Shown: positions 16,263 to 25,318 of the stretch, in pieces
Layout of the letters: every line of letters begins with the position of its first letter
Numbering within the stretch: position 1 is the stretch's first letter
DNA from: Acerihabitans sp047324305
GTDB taxonomy: Bacteria; Pseudomonadota; Gammaproteobacteria; Enterobacterales; Enterobacteriaceae
Length of the DNA stretch: 64,000 nt
NCBI RefSeq assembly: GCF_047324305.1
Contig: NZ_CP178740.1
Coordinates: forward strand, 2,666,001-2,730,000
Direction of reading: 5' to 3'
Notes under the pieces: generated by a model
The model's database searches: none
Told to the model about the DNA's origin: nothing
The model's input: only the letters and a program-made list of their open reading frames with translations
Translations under genes and position numbers: made by a program

Positions 16263-17444
16263 TTATTTTGTCTTACCCGGCAGCGCCAGGATACCCCAGG
16301 TGATAATCCCCCCCGCCAGTCCCCAAAAGGCGCTGCCGATGCCGAAAAAACCGACGCCGGACGCGGTCAGTAAAAAGGTGACGATAGCGGCATCCCGGTG
16401 CGTCTCTTCCAGCAGGGCGCGATGCAGGCTGCCGGCAATGGTGCTCAGCAGCGCCAGCCCGGCGATGGTATGGATAAGCGCCGCGGGCAGGGCGCCGAAC
16501 ACCATGCCGATGGAGCCGCCGAACAGCCCGGCCAGCAGATAGGCCGCGCCCGCGGCGGCGGCGGCCATATACCGGCGCGCGGGGTCGGGATGGGCCTCCG
16601 GGCTCATGCAAATGGCGGCGGTAATCGCGGCGATGCATATGGAAAACCCGCCCAAGGGCGCCAGGATCAGCGACGCCAGCCCCGTCCAGGCGATCAGCGG
16701 CGAGGTCGGCACGCGATAGCCGGCGGCTTTCAGGGTGGCGATGCCCGGCGCGTTTTGCGAGGCCATGGTCACGAGAAAAAACGGCATGCCGACGCCCATC
16801 AGCGCGGAGAGGGTAAAATGCGGCATGATAAAATGCGGGGCGGCGAAGGTCAGCGGCTTACCGGCGAAGGCAATCTGGCCCTGCAGGCCGGCAACGGCCA
16901 GGCCGACGCCAAGCGCCGCCACGACGGCATAGCGCGGCGCCAGGCGCCGCGTCAGGAAAAAGGCCAGGCACATGCCCGCCGCCAGCACAAAATGACTTTG
17001 CAGCGCGATAAACGCATCCAGTCCGAAACGCAGCAAAATTCCCGCCAGCATCGCCGCCGAAATCGCTTGCGGAATATGCTGCATCAGCCGGGCGAACAGC
17101 CCGGTCACGCCACACAGTAAAATCAGTGCGCAGGCAAAGATAAAGACGCCGACGGCCTCGTTAATCGAGTAGCCCGGCAGGCTGGTGACCAGCAGCGCCG
17201 CGCCGGGTGTCGACCAGGCGGTGAGGATCGGCGCGCGGTAATACAGCGACAGGCCCAGCGAGGTTATGCCCATTCCCAGGCCCAGCATCGTCAGCCAGCC
17301 GCCGATTTGCTCAACGCTGGCCCCCGTGGCCTGGAGCGCCTGAAACACGATGGCCGCCGAGCTGGCATAGCCCACCAGTACGGCGATAAAACCGGCGATG
17401 ACGGCGGAAAACGAGAGGTCGCGTAATGCGGAGCGAGGCGCCAT
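16263..17444 (-). CDS. Benzoate/H+ symporter BenE family transporter (YdcO-like)
   Basis: From ATG 17444 the protein has 393 residues (E. coli YdcO 391) and about eleven membrane helices. The start is chosen over 17453 because AGGA is well spaced for it and too close for the upstream ATG. The opening LRDLSFSAVIAGFIAVLVGYASSAAIVFQAL and the later AFWGLAGGIITWG region are typical of the BenE family, named for a benzoate transporter in Acinetobacter. No benzoate degradation genes are nearby, so the physiological substrate is uncertain. The upstream neighbour is not a YdcN-like regulator. Confidence 0.85.
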   Translation of the reverse strand: MAPRSALRDLSFSAVIAGFIAVLVGYASSAAIVFQALQATGASVEQIGGWLTMLGLGMGITSLGLSLYYRAPILTAWSTPGAALLVTSLPGYSINEAVGVFIFACALILLCGVTGLFARLMQHIPQAISAAMLAGILLRFGLDAFIALQSHFVLAAGMCLAFFLTRRLAPRYAVVAALGVGLAVAGLQGQIAFAGKPLTFAAPHFIMPHFTLSALMGVGMPFFLVTMASQNAPGIATLKAAGYRVPTSPLIAWTGLASLILAPLGGFSICIAAITAAICMSPEAHPDPARRYMAAAAAGAAYLLAGLFGGSIGMVFGALPAALIHTIAGLALLSTIAGSLHRALLEETHRDAAIVTFLLTASGVGFFGIGSAFWGLAGGIITWGILALPGKTK

Positions 17445-17453
17445 GCTGATCAT

Positions 17454-17774
17454 ATCCTATTGCCGTGCAATGTTATAAATCACCGGGGCCATAGCGCCCC
17501 TGTTTCTGGTTGTGTTTTGCAATGTCGCCTTAAAACTTAACATTGTGCGCGACAACACTCAATCGCGAGCGACATACCGGGGAACGGCGAACGTGAAAAC
17601 GCCGCTGGGAATGTAAAGCTACCGGTAGCATTTAGGTTATTTAATCAAGGTTTAGCCAGGATTGGCTATAATTCCACGATTATTATGAAATAGTCAGATT
17701 ATGTGCTTATTTTTTGATAATGGCCATTAAATATATATAGTTGAACCGTTTGATTTATTTAAGGATGCTAATAT
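17454..17774. other. Gene-free divergent region, AT-rich toward the right
   Basis: These 320 bases separate benE from the solenoid gene. A perfect TATAAT lies at 17667-17672 reading rightward without a good -35 partner, and AAGGA at 17761-17765 is the ribosome site for the gene at 17775. GCGACA-type half repeats occur around 17523-17575 but form no convincing operator. No small ORF was found. Confidence 0.5.
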
Positions 17775-18677
17775 ATGAATGTGAATTTCCAATATGAGTC
17801 TTTTCAACTCAGTAACGTCATCATCATAAAAAACAATTCAGGTAACTCTGTCAACCTTACAGGCGAGGAAATAAAAAGTGTAATCGAAACGGGTTGCGAA
17901 AAAATAAATTTGCATAACTGTTTTACTCGCGCGGGTAATAACGACATTTATATCAAAAGCCAAAGCGGTGCTATATCCATCTCTGAAGGAGATATCCACT
18001 GTCATGTTCAATCTCAATCAGGAAAAATCAGCTGTGAACATGTTATTCTGTCTAACGTCGAAACCGACTCTGGAAAAATTAATTTAAAAAATGTCGAAAA
18101 GGCCGGATTTATAAAATCAATGTCAGGCAAGGTTACGCTTAATAACTCCATTGCGGACAGTGTGACTACCGCCAGTGGTAATTTGTCACTTAAAAACAAA
18201 AGCCATGTAAAAGGTGATGTCATTACTGCAGGCGTTTTTTCAATAAAAGACTCTGTCATAGATAAAACGTTGGAAATATGCTCGAATAATGTCACTATCG
18301 GTGCTAACTCAATCGTTAATGAAGTCTATATGAAAAAGTCTAATATAGAAGAAAATTTTATTAACTCTAATTACCAAAAAATCATTAGTATTAATGGAGT
18401 CAACTCTGGCAATATAAATATCATTGTTAGTGGCGTTAACTTCCCCCCCGGAAACTTAAACCTTGTTGGGGTAAATAATATTAGGTTCAGCACACAAAAT
18501 CACGATTTTACCAGCGGACGCATAACTCAACCACAAGAAAATAGCATAACGATAGAAAATGACGCAGTGGTGAAATCATTGAGGTTTGACGGGGATGAAT
18601 GCACCGTTATATTGAAAGGCAGCGCCCGTTTCGAAGGCGACCGCAATGTACCGGGGCTTACAGTCAAAAACGCATAA
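17775..18677 (+). CDS. Orphan SG-repeat beta-solenoid protein (DUF4097/bactofilin-like architecture)
   Basis: I do not recognise this 300-residue protein as a named family member. It has no signal peptide or membrane helix. A repeat S-x-SG-x-(I/V/L)-x-(I/L/C) recurs with SG at residues 64, 82, 99, 117 and 134, a period of 17-18 residues, which with the alternating hydrophobic pattern predicts a beta-solenoid. Similar repeats are found in DUF4097 putative adhesins and in polymer-forming bactofilins. Start is supported by AAGGA at 17761-17765. Codons are strikingly AT-rich (many AAT, AAA, ATA) against GC-rich neighbours, which suggests recent transfer. It stands alone between benE and the dms operon. 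Confidence 0.75.
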   Translation: MNVNFQYESFQLSNVIIIKNNSGNSVNLTGEEIKSVIETGCEKINLHNCFTRAGNNDIYIKSQSGAISISEGDIHCHVQSQSGKISCEHVILSNVETDSGKINLKNVEKAGFIKSMSGKVTLNNSIADSVTTASGNLSLKNKSHVKGDVITAGVFSIKDSVIDKTLEICSNNVTIGANSIVNEVYMKKSNIEENFINSNYQKIISINGVNSGNINIIVSGVNFPPGNLNLVGVNNIRFSTQNHDFTSGRITQPQENSITIENDAVVKSLRFDGDECTVILKGSARFEGDRNVPGLTVKNA

Positions 18678-18730
18678 GCCGCTTTGGCATCCGGTGCTGT
18701 TGACGGTAAAACGGCCTCATCGCGCGGCCG

Positions 18731-19339
18731 TTAACGGTATAACTCCCTCTCCGGTGATTGCAGATTCCGCCTGCTTCGCCAGTCGCCCAGCGTCAGGCTG
18801 GCCAGGCGCGCCACGCCCCGGTAGAACGGATGCTCCGTGCCTTGTTCCAGCAATGCCAGGTAGCGTCCCGACCAGGGCAATATATGCTGCGCCAGCAGGG
18901 CGTCCAGCACGCTTTCATTATTTTCCGCCAGCCAGGCGGCCAGCATCAGCAGCAGGCCGATATGGTCCTCCGGCTCGCCGTCCTGCTGCCGGGAGGCGAT
19001 GCCTTCCTGCGCCAGCCAGCGGCGCAGCGCCACGGTGGATTCCCCAAACAGCACGCTTTCCTTATCGAGATAGACCGATCCCCAGGGCGGGGCGGGCAGG
19101 GCATAGGGGCCGATAAACAGATTTTGAAAGGTCTCCTCCAAAGCGTCATGCCAAGGCGCGGCCAGGCCCTGGCGAATCAGCGCCGCCGCGTCTTCGACGC
19201 CGCTCTCGACAGGCCATTCCCGCTCCCAGCCCGGGGCCGCCAGCGCTTTCAGCAGGCCGGCGTTGGGCGCCGACAGGGGCGGATAATACAGCAAGGCCCC
19301 CAGCGTGCGCCCGGTCAGGGCCATATTCACATCATTCAT
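18731..19339 (-). CDS. dmsD: Tat proofreading chaperone DmsD
   Basis: From ATG 19339 the protein has 202 residues (E. coli DmsD 204). It belongs to the TorD/DmsD all-helical family that binds the twin-arginine leader of DmsA and keeps it unexported until the molybdenum cofactor is inserted. The hallmark stretch PPWGSVYLDKESVLFGEST and the EPEDHIGLLLML motif are present. AGGGG upstream fits ATG 19339 and a frame extension to 19360 would overlap dmsC. It is the last gene of dmsABCD; in E. coli dmsD lies instead with ynfEFGH. Confidence 0.93.
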   Translation of the reverse strand: MNDVNMALTGRTLGALLYYPPLSAPNAGLLKALAAPGWEREWPVESGVEDAAALIRQGLAAPWHDALEETFQNLFIGPYALPAPPWGSVYLDKESVLFGESTVALRRWLAQEGIASRQQDGEPEDHIGLLLMLAAWLAENNESVLDALLAQHILPWSGRYLALLEQGTEHPFYRGVARLASLTLGDWRSRRNLQSPERELYR

Positions 19340-19349
19340 ATCATCGCCC

Positions 19350-20210
19350 CTAACCGGCAATCGCCATGCCCACGGTCATATGCAGGCCGTAAAATACCGC
19401 CCGGCCGATCAGTTCGCCGCCGAGCACCAGCACCAGGCCCAGCGTAAGTCCCGCCAGCGGCGGCGTGTTGCCGCGCGCCACCGGCCACAGCCAGCAGGCG
19501 AGGCCCAGCGCCAGCAGCAGCACCCGTCCGGCCATCAGCAGGCCATAGTCGGGGATAAGCGCCGAGGCCTGCTGCACCGAACTGTGGATCGCGGCCAGCC
19601 CTGCGGCCTGCATCATCACCGCCGCCACGCTTATCATCACCGCGATAACGCTTATCCAGGGCAGGTAGCGCCAGCCCGGCCCGCGGATGCCCGCGGCCTG
19701 CAGCAGCAGGTAGCCCAGCAGCGGGCCGCCGATAAACACCGTCAGCACAAAGCCGAGCGGGGTATAGATATTATCCCAGGTGGGCACGGTATCAATCATA
19801 TAGACCCGGCCCATGGCATAAAGAAATACCAGGCCCGACAGCGCGGTAATCACCAGCCAGATCTTGTTAAGCGCCCGGGGCATGTGGTTAAACACCGCCA
19901 TCAGCCAGTAGATGCCGCCGAGGGCGAAAAACAGCGAACCGGTGGCGATTTCATTGCTCAGCGGCGAGGCGCCCAGGCGGTTAAGCGCGTTCATGGCGCG
20001 CATCGGCGAGCCCAGGTGCATCATCGAGGCGATAAATCCCAGCCCCATCAGCAGCCACAGGAAAAACATGGCCAGATGCACCCGCCGCGCCTGCTGCACC
20101 GTCAGGTTGCCGGCCAGCAGCACCATGGCCATCACCAGATAACCGCCGATTACGCTCTGGCCCGCCACGGTAAAAAACATCAGCGGCCATTCATGCCATC
20201 CGTTACCCAT
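19350..20210 (-). CDS. dmsC: DMSO reductase membrane anchor subunit DmsC
   Basis: Start ATG 20210 (MGNGWHEWPLMFFTVAGQS) gives 286 residues, matching E. coli DmsC (287). Eight membrane helices anchor DmsAB on the inner membrane and oxidise menaquinol. Conserved segments include GFIASMMHLGSPMRA, LSNEIATGSLFFALGG, IHSSVQQASALIPDYG and the C-terminal GELIGRAVFYGLHMTVG. It starts one base after the dmsB stop, so translation is probably coupled. Confidence 0.94.
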   Translation of the reverse strand: MGNGWHEWPLMFFTVAGQSVIGGYLVMAMVLLAGNLTVQQARRVHLAMFFLWLLMGLGFIASMMHLGSPMRAMNALNRLGASPLSNEIATGSLFFALGGIYWLMAVFNHMPRALNKIWLVITALSGLVFLYAMGRVYMIDTVPTWDNIYTPLGFVLTVFIGGPLLGYLLLQAAGIRGPGWRYLPWISVIAVMISVAAVMMQAAGLAAIHSSVQQASALIPDYGLLMAGRVLLLALGLACWLWPVARGNTPPLAGLTLGLVLVLGGELIGRAVFYGLHMTVGMAIAG

Positions 20211-20211
20211 A

Positions 20212-20829
20212 TCACACCTCCCTTGGATTGGCGAGAAAGCCGGTGGTGTCGCCCTGCGGGCGGCAATTGGCATTGGCTTTGATCACCAGGTTGGGCATGG
20301 TGAAATGCGCCGCCGGCAGCGGCGCCACGTCGGCCAGGTCGCCATACTTGTCGCGCAGTTCGCCGATAGGCGCCAAATCCAGCGCGCGCAGCGGGCAGGA
20401 TTCCACGCAGACAGGTTTTTGTCCCACCGCCACGCGCTCATGGCAGCCGTCGCATTTGGTCATATGCCCCTTGGCCTCGTTAAACTGCGGCGCGCCGTAG
20501 GGACAGGCCATATGACAATAGCGGCAGCCGATACAAATGTCCTCGTTGACTACCACAAAGCCGTCTTCGCCTTTGTGCATGGCGCCGCTCGGGCACACTT
20601 TGACGCAGGCGGGATCCTCGCAATGATTACAGGCGATGGACAGGTAATAAGCGAACACATCCTGGCGATAGCCGGCGCCGTCCGCCTGCCAGGTGCCGCC
20701 GGCATACTCATAGATGCGGCGGAAACTGACATCCGGCCCCAGGTTCTTGTAATCCTTGCAGGCCAGCTCGCAGGTCTTGCAGCCGGTGCAGCGACTCGAA
20801 TCAATATAAAAACCGTATTGCGTGCTCAT
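20212..20829 (-). CDS. dmsB: DMSO reductase iron-sulfur subunit DmsB
   Basis: The 205-residue subunit has the same length as E. coli DmsB and carries the 16 cysteines of four [4Fe-4S] clusters in the groups CTGCKTCELAC, CNHCEDPACVKVCPSGAM, CIGCRYCHMACPYGAP and CDGCHERVAVGQKPVCVESC. It transfers electrons from DmsC to the DmsA molybdenum site. It has no export signal, being carried through the Tat system with DmsA. It lies 3 bases after dmsA. Confidence 0.96.
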   Translation of the reverse strand: MSTQYGFYIDSSRCTGCKTCELACKDYKNLGPDVSFRRIYEYAGGTWQADGAGYRQDVFAYYLSIACNHCEDPACVKVCPSGAMHKGEDGFVVVNEDICIGCRYCHMACPYGAPQFNEAKGHMTKCDGCHERVAVGQKPVCVESCPLRALDLAPIGELRDKYGDLADVAPLPAAHFTMPNLVIKANANCRPQGDTTGFLANPREV

Positions 20830-20832
20830 TCA

Positions 20833-23283
20833 CTACACCTTCTCGATCTGTATCAGGTTGGTATGCTGCGGATTGCCCTTGGCCAGCGGCGATGGACGCT
20901 GCGTGGTCAGGGTATTGATGCAGCCGCCGTGATCGATTTTATCCCCGGCCATATCGGCCTGATGCCAGGCGCCCTGGCTGACGGCCGTCACGCCGGGCAG
21001 GATGCGCGGCGTTACCTTGGCGTCGATCCTGATCTCGCCCCGGTCGTTAAAGACCCGCACCTTATCGCCGTTGCGAATGCCCCGGCTTTCGGCGTCGATA
21101 GGATTGATCCACACCTCCTGCGGACAGGCGGCCCGCAGCACGTCGATATTGCCGTAGCTGGAGTGGGTGCGCGCCTTATAGTGGAAACCGGCCATCTGCA
21201 GCGGAAAACGCGCGCGCAGCGGATCGTCCCAGCCCTCGAAGGTGGGGACATACCGGGGCAGCGGACTGATGCTTTCATCCGCCTGCAGTTGCCAGGTGGC
21301 GGCCAGCTGCGCCAATGCCGCCGAATAGATTTCAATTTTGCCGGAAGGGGTTTTCAGCGGATTGGCCGCCGGGTCCGCGCGGAATTTACGGTAGGCGACA
21401 AAGTGGCCGTCGGGATCCTGGCGTTTATAGATGCCCTGGGCTTTTAACTGCTCATAGGACGGCAGTTGCGGGTCCTTGGCCAGCATCTTGGCATATAAAA
21501 ATTGCAGCCATTCGGACTGGGTGCGCCCTTCGGTAAATTTTTGCGCCACATCCGCGCCGAGGCGCCGCGCGATATCGCTGGTGATCTGGTAAATCGAGCG
21601 GCGCTCGAATTTTGCCGAGGTGGCGGGCTGGCCGAAAATCAGATACCCCATATTGGCGGCGTAATCGTTGGGGACGATATCCTCCTGTTCGGTGGTCATC
21701 AGGTCCGGCAACAGGATGTCGGCGTATTTCGCCGATGAGGTCATAAAGTTTTCAATCACCACGATCATTTCGCAATCGCGCTCGTTTTTCAGGACTTCAT
21801 GGGTGCGATTGATATCCGAATGCTGGTTGACCAGGGTATTGCCGGCATAGTTCCAGATAAATTTAATCGGCACGTCGAGCCGGTCCTTGCCTTTTATGCC
21901 GTCTTTTAACGCCGTCATTTCCTTGCCGCGTGAGATGGCGTCGGTCCATAAAAATACCGGGATCTGGGTTTTCACCGGATTGGTCAATACCGGCAGCCGT
22001 TCGATGGTAATGGTGTAGGTGGACTCGCGGGCGCCGCTGTTGCCGCCGTTAATGCCCACGTTGCCGGTGAGGATCGGCAGCATGGCGATGGCGCGCGCGG
22101 TCTGCTCGCCGTTGGCCTGGCGCTGCGGCCCCCAGCCCTGGCAAATATAAGCCGGTTTGGTCGCGCCGATTTCACGCGCCAGCTTGATGATCCGATCGCG
22201 GGGGATACTGGTGATCCTCTCCGCCCACTCCGGCGTCTTGGCGATGCCGTCGTCGCCCTGGCCGAGGATATAGGCTTTGTAGTGGCCGTTGGCCGGCGCG
22301 CCGGCCGGCAGGGTTTTTTCGTCGTAACCGACGCAGTAGGTATCCAGAAACGCCTGATCCACCAGATTTTCACTGATCAATACCCAGGCGATCGCCGACA
22401 CCAGCGCCGCGTCGGTGCCGGGGCGAATGGGGATCCATTCATCCTCGCGCCCGGCGGCGGTATCGGTATAGCGCGGATCGATAACGATCATGCGCGCGTT
22501 GGAGCGCTCGCGCGCCTGCTCAAGATGGTAGGTAATGCCGGCGCCGCTCATGCGGGTTTCCGCCGGGTTGTTGCCGAACATCACCACCAGTTTGGTATTA
22601 ACGATATCCGAGGTGCTGTTGCCCTCGTTGCTGCCGTAGGTGTAGGGCATGGCGGCATTGATCTGGGCGGTGCTATAGGTACCGTACTGATTGAGGTAGC
22701 CGCCGTAGCAGTTCATCAGGCGGGTGATAAGCGAGCCCGACGGTGACGAGCGGGCGAAATTGGCGCCGGTGGCGCCGGAGGAATAATTGATATACACCGC
22801 TTCGTTGCCGTAATCCTTGACGATACGCTTGAGATTATCAGCGATGGCGTCCAGCGCTTCATCCCAGCTGATGCGCTGGAATTTGCCTTCGCCGCGTTCG
22901 CCCACGCGCTTCATCGGATATTTCAGCCGTTCCGGATGGTTCATCCGCCGGCGCATGGAGCGGCCGCGCAGGCAGGCGCGCACCTGATGATCGCCGTATT
23001 CATCCTGGCCGGTGTTATCGGTTTCCACCCAATACACCTCGTCGTCGCGCACATGCAGCCTGAGCGCGCAGCGGCTGCCGCAATTAACCGAACACATGCT
23101 CCAGACCACCTTATCGGCCGTTCCCGCGGTCGTTGCCGGGGTAACGGCCGCCCGGGCGAACAGGAAAGGGAGCTGCAGCGCGCTGCTGGCCAACAGCAAT
23201 CCCCCGGTCGCCACGCCGCCTTTCACCAGGCTGCGCCGGCTGATGGCGGCTTCGCCAAGCAGGGTTAATGTCTTGTTCTTCAT
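20833..23283 (-). CDS. dmsA: DMSO reductase catalytic molybdopterin subunit DmsA
   Basis: The 816-residue protein (E. coli 814) starts with a twin-arginine leader (SRRSLVKGGVATGG then a hydrophobic run to ARA). The FS0 cluster ligands are in CSVNCGSRCALRL, and the mature enzyme has the bis-MGD fold motifs FGNNPAETRMSG and GWGPQRQANGEQTARAIAML; the serine-rich FARSSPSGS segment is where the Mo-ligand Ser lies in this family. It reduces DMSO, TMAO and related N/S-oxides during anaerobic respiration on the outer face of the inner membrane. First gene of the leftward dmsABCD operon, with an FNR-like palindrome about 117 bases upstream. Confidence 0.95.
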   Translation of the reverse strand: MKNKTLTLLGEAAISRRSLVKGGVATGGLLLASSALQLPFLFARAAVTPATTAGTADKVVWSMCSVNCGSRCALRLHVRDDEVYWVETDNTGQDEYGDHQVRACLRGRSMRRRMNHPERLKYPMKRVGERGEGKFQRISWDEALDAIADNLKRIVKDYGNEAVYINYSSGATGANFARSSPSGSLITRLMNCYGGYLNQYGTYSTAQINAAMPYTYGSNEGNSTSDIVNTKLVVMFGNNPAETRMSGAGITYHLEQARERSNARMIVIDPRYTDTAAGREDEWIPIRPGTDAALVSAIAWVLISENLVDQAFLDTYCVGYDEKTLPAGAPANGHYKAYILGQGDDGIAKTPEWAERITSIPRDRIIKLAREIGATKPAYICQGWGPQRQANGEQTARAIAMLPILTGNVGINGGNSGARESTYTITIERLPVLTNPVKTQIPVFLWTDAISRGKEMTALKDGIKGKDRLDVPIKFIWNYAGNTLVNQHSDINRTHEVLKNERDCEMIVVIENFMTSSAKYADILLPDLMTTEQEDIVPNDYAANMGYLIFGQPATSAKFERRSIYQITSDIARRLGADVAQKFTEGRTQSEWLQFLYAKMLAKDPQLPSYEQLKAQGIYKRQDPDGHFVAYRKFRADPAANPLKTPSGKIEIYSAALAQLAATWQLQADESISPLPRYVPTFEGWDDPLRARFPLQMAGFHYKARTHSSYGNIDVLRAACPQEVWINPIDAESRGIRNGDKVRVFNDRGEIRIDAKVTPRILPGVTAVSQGAWHQADMAGDKIDHGGCINTLTTQRPSPLAKGNPQHTNLIQIEKV

Positions 23284-23399
23284 CTCTCACCCGTCACATT
23301 GCACACACAAAGCGTTGCAGCCCGCAATCCTATAAAGCCTGATAGTTACTGGGGTTACAATTCATGGGAGCATAATGCGCGAAAAACAGGCGGAAAAAC

Positions 23400-23413
23400 T
23401 TGTTCCTGAACAA
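23400..23413. promoter_or_regulatory. FNR-like palindrome upstream of dmsA
   Basis: TTGTTCCTGAACAA is a perfect 6-2-6 inverted repeat. It matches the FNR box TTGAT-N4-ATCAA at four of five positions in each half. E. coli dmsABC is FNR-activated, so the site is plausible in context, although its distance (117 bases from the start codon) requires a long leader. Confidence 0.45.
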
Positions 23414-23600
23414 AGTCGCATAACAAAAAGGGTTTTTAAGAACCAAAAGTATGAGTTACGTCTCGTTTTATCATACAAATATGCGGCGCCAGGCCGGCGC
23501 ATGGGCGCCAGCCACGCGTGATCTTAAATCCAATGATTATCAGCCGTTTGTCGCCGCCGTGGTTTTTCCAGCTTCACATGTTCCCCCGGTCGCATCTATA

Positions 23601-23616
23601 CTGTATGTAAATACAG
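23601..23616. promoter_or_regulatory. LexA box of umuDC
   Basis: CTGTATGTAAATACAG is a perfect CTGT-N8-ACAG SOS box, with the palindrome extending outwards as TATA on both sides. It ends 18 bases before the umuD ATG, the usual place for tight LexA repression. Confidence 0.93.
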
Positions 23617-23633
23617 TATATGGAGTGGCCGTT

Positions 23634-24050
23634 ATGAAGATTTATCCCGCGGCGTTGGGCATCGGCGTTCCGCTGCCGTTTTTTGGCGATAAAGTCGCTG
23701 CGGGGTTCCCCAGCCCGGCGCAGGATTATGTTGAACATCGCCTGGATATCAACGCCATCTGCGTGCGCCATCCGGCCAGCACCTATTTTGTCCGCGCCAC
23801 GGGTGAATCGATGATTGAGGGCAATATCCGTGAAGGGGATATCCTGGTGGTGGACAGCGCCCTTAAACCCGACCACGGCAATATTGTTATCGCCTCCGTC
23901 GACGGCGGCTTTACCGTGAAACGCCTGCAGCTTCATCCCCGCGCGCGGCTGATGCCGATGAATCCCGCCTTCGCGCCCATTCCCATTACCGAAGACAGCC
24001 AGGTGGAAATCTTCGGCGTGGTGACGTTTATCATCTATGCGGCGCTGTAG
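23634..24050 (+). CDS. umuD: DNA polymerase V subunit UmuD (self-cleaving)
   Basis: Start ATG 23634 with GGAG at 23622-23625 gives 138 residues (E. coli 139). The LexA/S24 catalytic pair is Ser59 (GESMIEGNI) and Lys96 (FTVKRLQL). RecA-stimulated self-cleavage, which yields UmuD', should fall at Ala23-Gly24 in VAAGFPSP, where E. coli has Cys24-Gly25. UmuD'2 binds UmuC to make the translesion polymerase. It is directly behind the LexA box and 2 bases before umuC. Confidence 0.95.
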   Translation: MKIYPAALGIGVPLPFFGDKVAAGFPSPAQDYVEHRLDINAICVRHPASTYFVRATGESMIEGNIREGDILVVDSALKPDHGNIVIASVDGGFTVKRLQLHPRARLMPMNPAFAPIPITEDSQVEIFGVVTFIIYAAL

Positions 24051-24052
24051 CC

Positions 24053-25318
24053 ATGTACGCGCTGGTGGATATCAATTCGTTCTACGCTTCGTGTGAAACC
24101 GTATTCCGGCCGGAATTGCGCGGGCGCCCGGTGGTGGTGCTGAGCAACAACGACGGCTGCGTTATCGCCCGTTCCGCCGCCGCCAAACGCCTTGGCGTTG
24201 CTATGGCCGCGCCCTATTTCAAGATTCGCCGGCTGCTTGAACAACATGGCGTGGCGGTGTTTTCCAGCAACTATGCCCTGTATGCCGATATGTCGCATCG
24301 GGTGATGACCCTGCTGGAGGACATGGCGCCGGCGGTTGAGATCTACAGTATCGACGAGGCCTTTCTCAATCTCACCGGCGTCGGCCATTGCAGGGCGCTG
24401 GAACAGTTTGGCCGCGAGGTACAGCAAACCCTGTTGCAGTGCACGCATCTGCATTCGGGGGTGGGTATTGCGCCCAGTAAAACGCTGGCAAAGCTTGCCA
24501 ACCACGCCGCCAAGCAGTGGAGCAAAACCGGCGGCGTGGTGGATCTGTCCTCGCCGCTGCGCCAGCGTAAGCTGATGGCGCTGATGCCGGTGGAGGAGGT
24601 GTGGGGCATAGGACGCCGGCTGGGCAAAACGCTGCGGGCGATGGGGATCGGCACGGCGCTGCAACTGGCGGATTCCCATCCGGCGTTTATCCGTAATAAT
24701 TTCAGCGTGGTGCTGGAGCGCACGGTGCGTGAGCTGCGCGGCGAACCCTGCCTGGAGGTGGAGGAAATGCCGGCGGTGAAGCAGCAGATTATCTGCAGCC
24801 GCAGCTTCAGTTCCCGTATCACCCGTTACCAGGATATGCGAGAGGCGGTATGCAGTTATGCCGCGCGCGCGGCGGAAAAACTGCGCGGGGAAAACCAGTT
24901 TTGCCGGCAGGTCGCGGTCTTTGTGCGCACCAGTCCGCACGCGGCCGGCGAAATCTATTACGCCAACCAGGCCACCGGCCGCATTCCCGTCCCGACTAAC
25001 GATTCCCGGGATATCATCGCCCAGGCGACGGCCTGCCTGGATAGCCTGTGGCTGGACGATCGGCGTTATCTGAAGGCCGGCGTCGTGCTGGGCGATTTTT
25101 ATGACCGGGGCGTGGCGCAGCTCGGCCTGTTCGACCGGTATAAGCCGCACGTTAACGCCGAGGCGCTGATGGCGACCCTGGATAAGGTCAACCGCTCGGG
25201 CCGGGGGCAAATCTGGTTTGCCGGCCAGGGCATCCGCCGGGACTGGCAAATGAAACGCGACATGTTGTCGCCGGCCTATACCTCCCGGCTAAGCGATCTG
25301 CCCCGCGCGGCGCTCTAG
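24053..25318 (+). CDS. umuC: DNA polymerase V catalytic subunit UmuC
   Basis: The 421-residue Y-family polymerase (E. coli 422) has the first catalytic Asp in ALVDINSFYAS (residue 6) and the Asp101-Glu102 pair in YSIDEAF. The thumb HhH region (VEEVWGIGRRLGKTL) is intact and QLGLFD near the C-terminus is a beta-clamp binding motif. It performs error-prone synthesis past lesions after SOS induction. Its last 30 bases overlap the convergent HxlR gene. Confidence 0.96.
   Translation: MYALVDINSFYASCETVFRPELRGRPVVVLSNNDGCVIARSAAAKRLGVAMAAPYFKIRRLLEQHGVAVFSSNYALYADMSHRVMTLLEDMAPAVEIYSIDEAFLNLTGVGHCRALEQFGREVQQTLLQCTHLHSGVGIAPSKTLAKLANHAAKQWSKTGGVVDLSSPLRQRKLMALMPVEEVWGIGRRLGKTLRAMGIGTALQLADSHPAFIRNNFSVVLERTVRELRGEPCLEVEEMPAVKQQIICSRSFSSRITRYQDMREAVCSYAARAAEKLRGENQFCRQVAVFVRTSPHAAGEIYYANQATGRIPVPTNDSRDIIAQATACLDSLWLDDRRYLKAGVVLGDFYDRGVAQLGLFDRYKPHVNAEALMATLDKVNRSGRGQIWFAGQGIRRDWQMKRDMLSPAYTSRLSDLPRAAL

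Larger units (their letters stand above)
23284..23633. other. dmsA-umuD divergent intergenic region
   Basis: This 350-base interval has no gene of its own. An apparent in-frame extension of umuD to 23451 lacks a ribosome site and crosses the LexA box, so I do not treat it as coding. It contains an FNR-like palindrome (23400-23413) on the dms side and the SOS operator (23601-23616) on the umu side. Confidence 0.7.

Noticed and set aside
23451..23633. N-terminal extension of umuD by 61 codons
   Set aside because: It crosses the LexA box, has no ribosome site and is absent from UmuD proteins; ATG 23634 is well supported.
24035..25249. 404-codon open frame on the minus strand
   Set aside because: It is the antisense shadow of umuC, with no ribosome site or recognisable domain.
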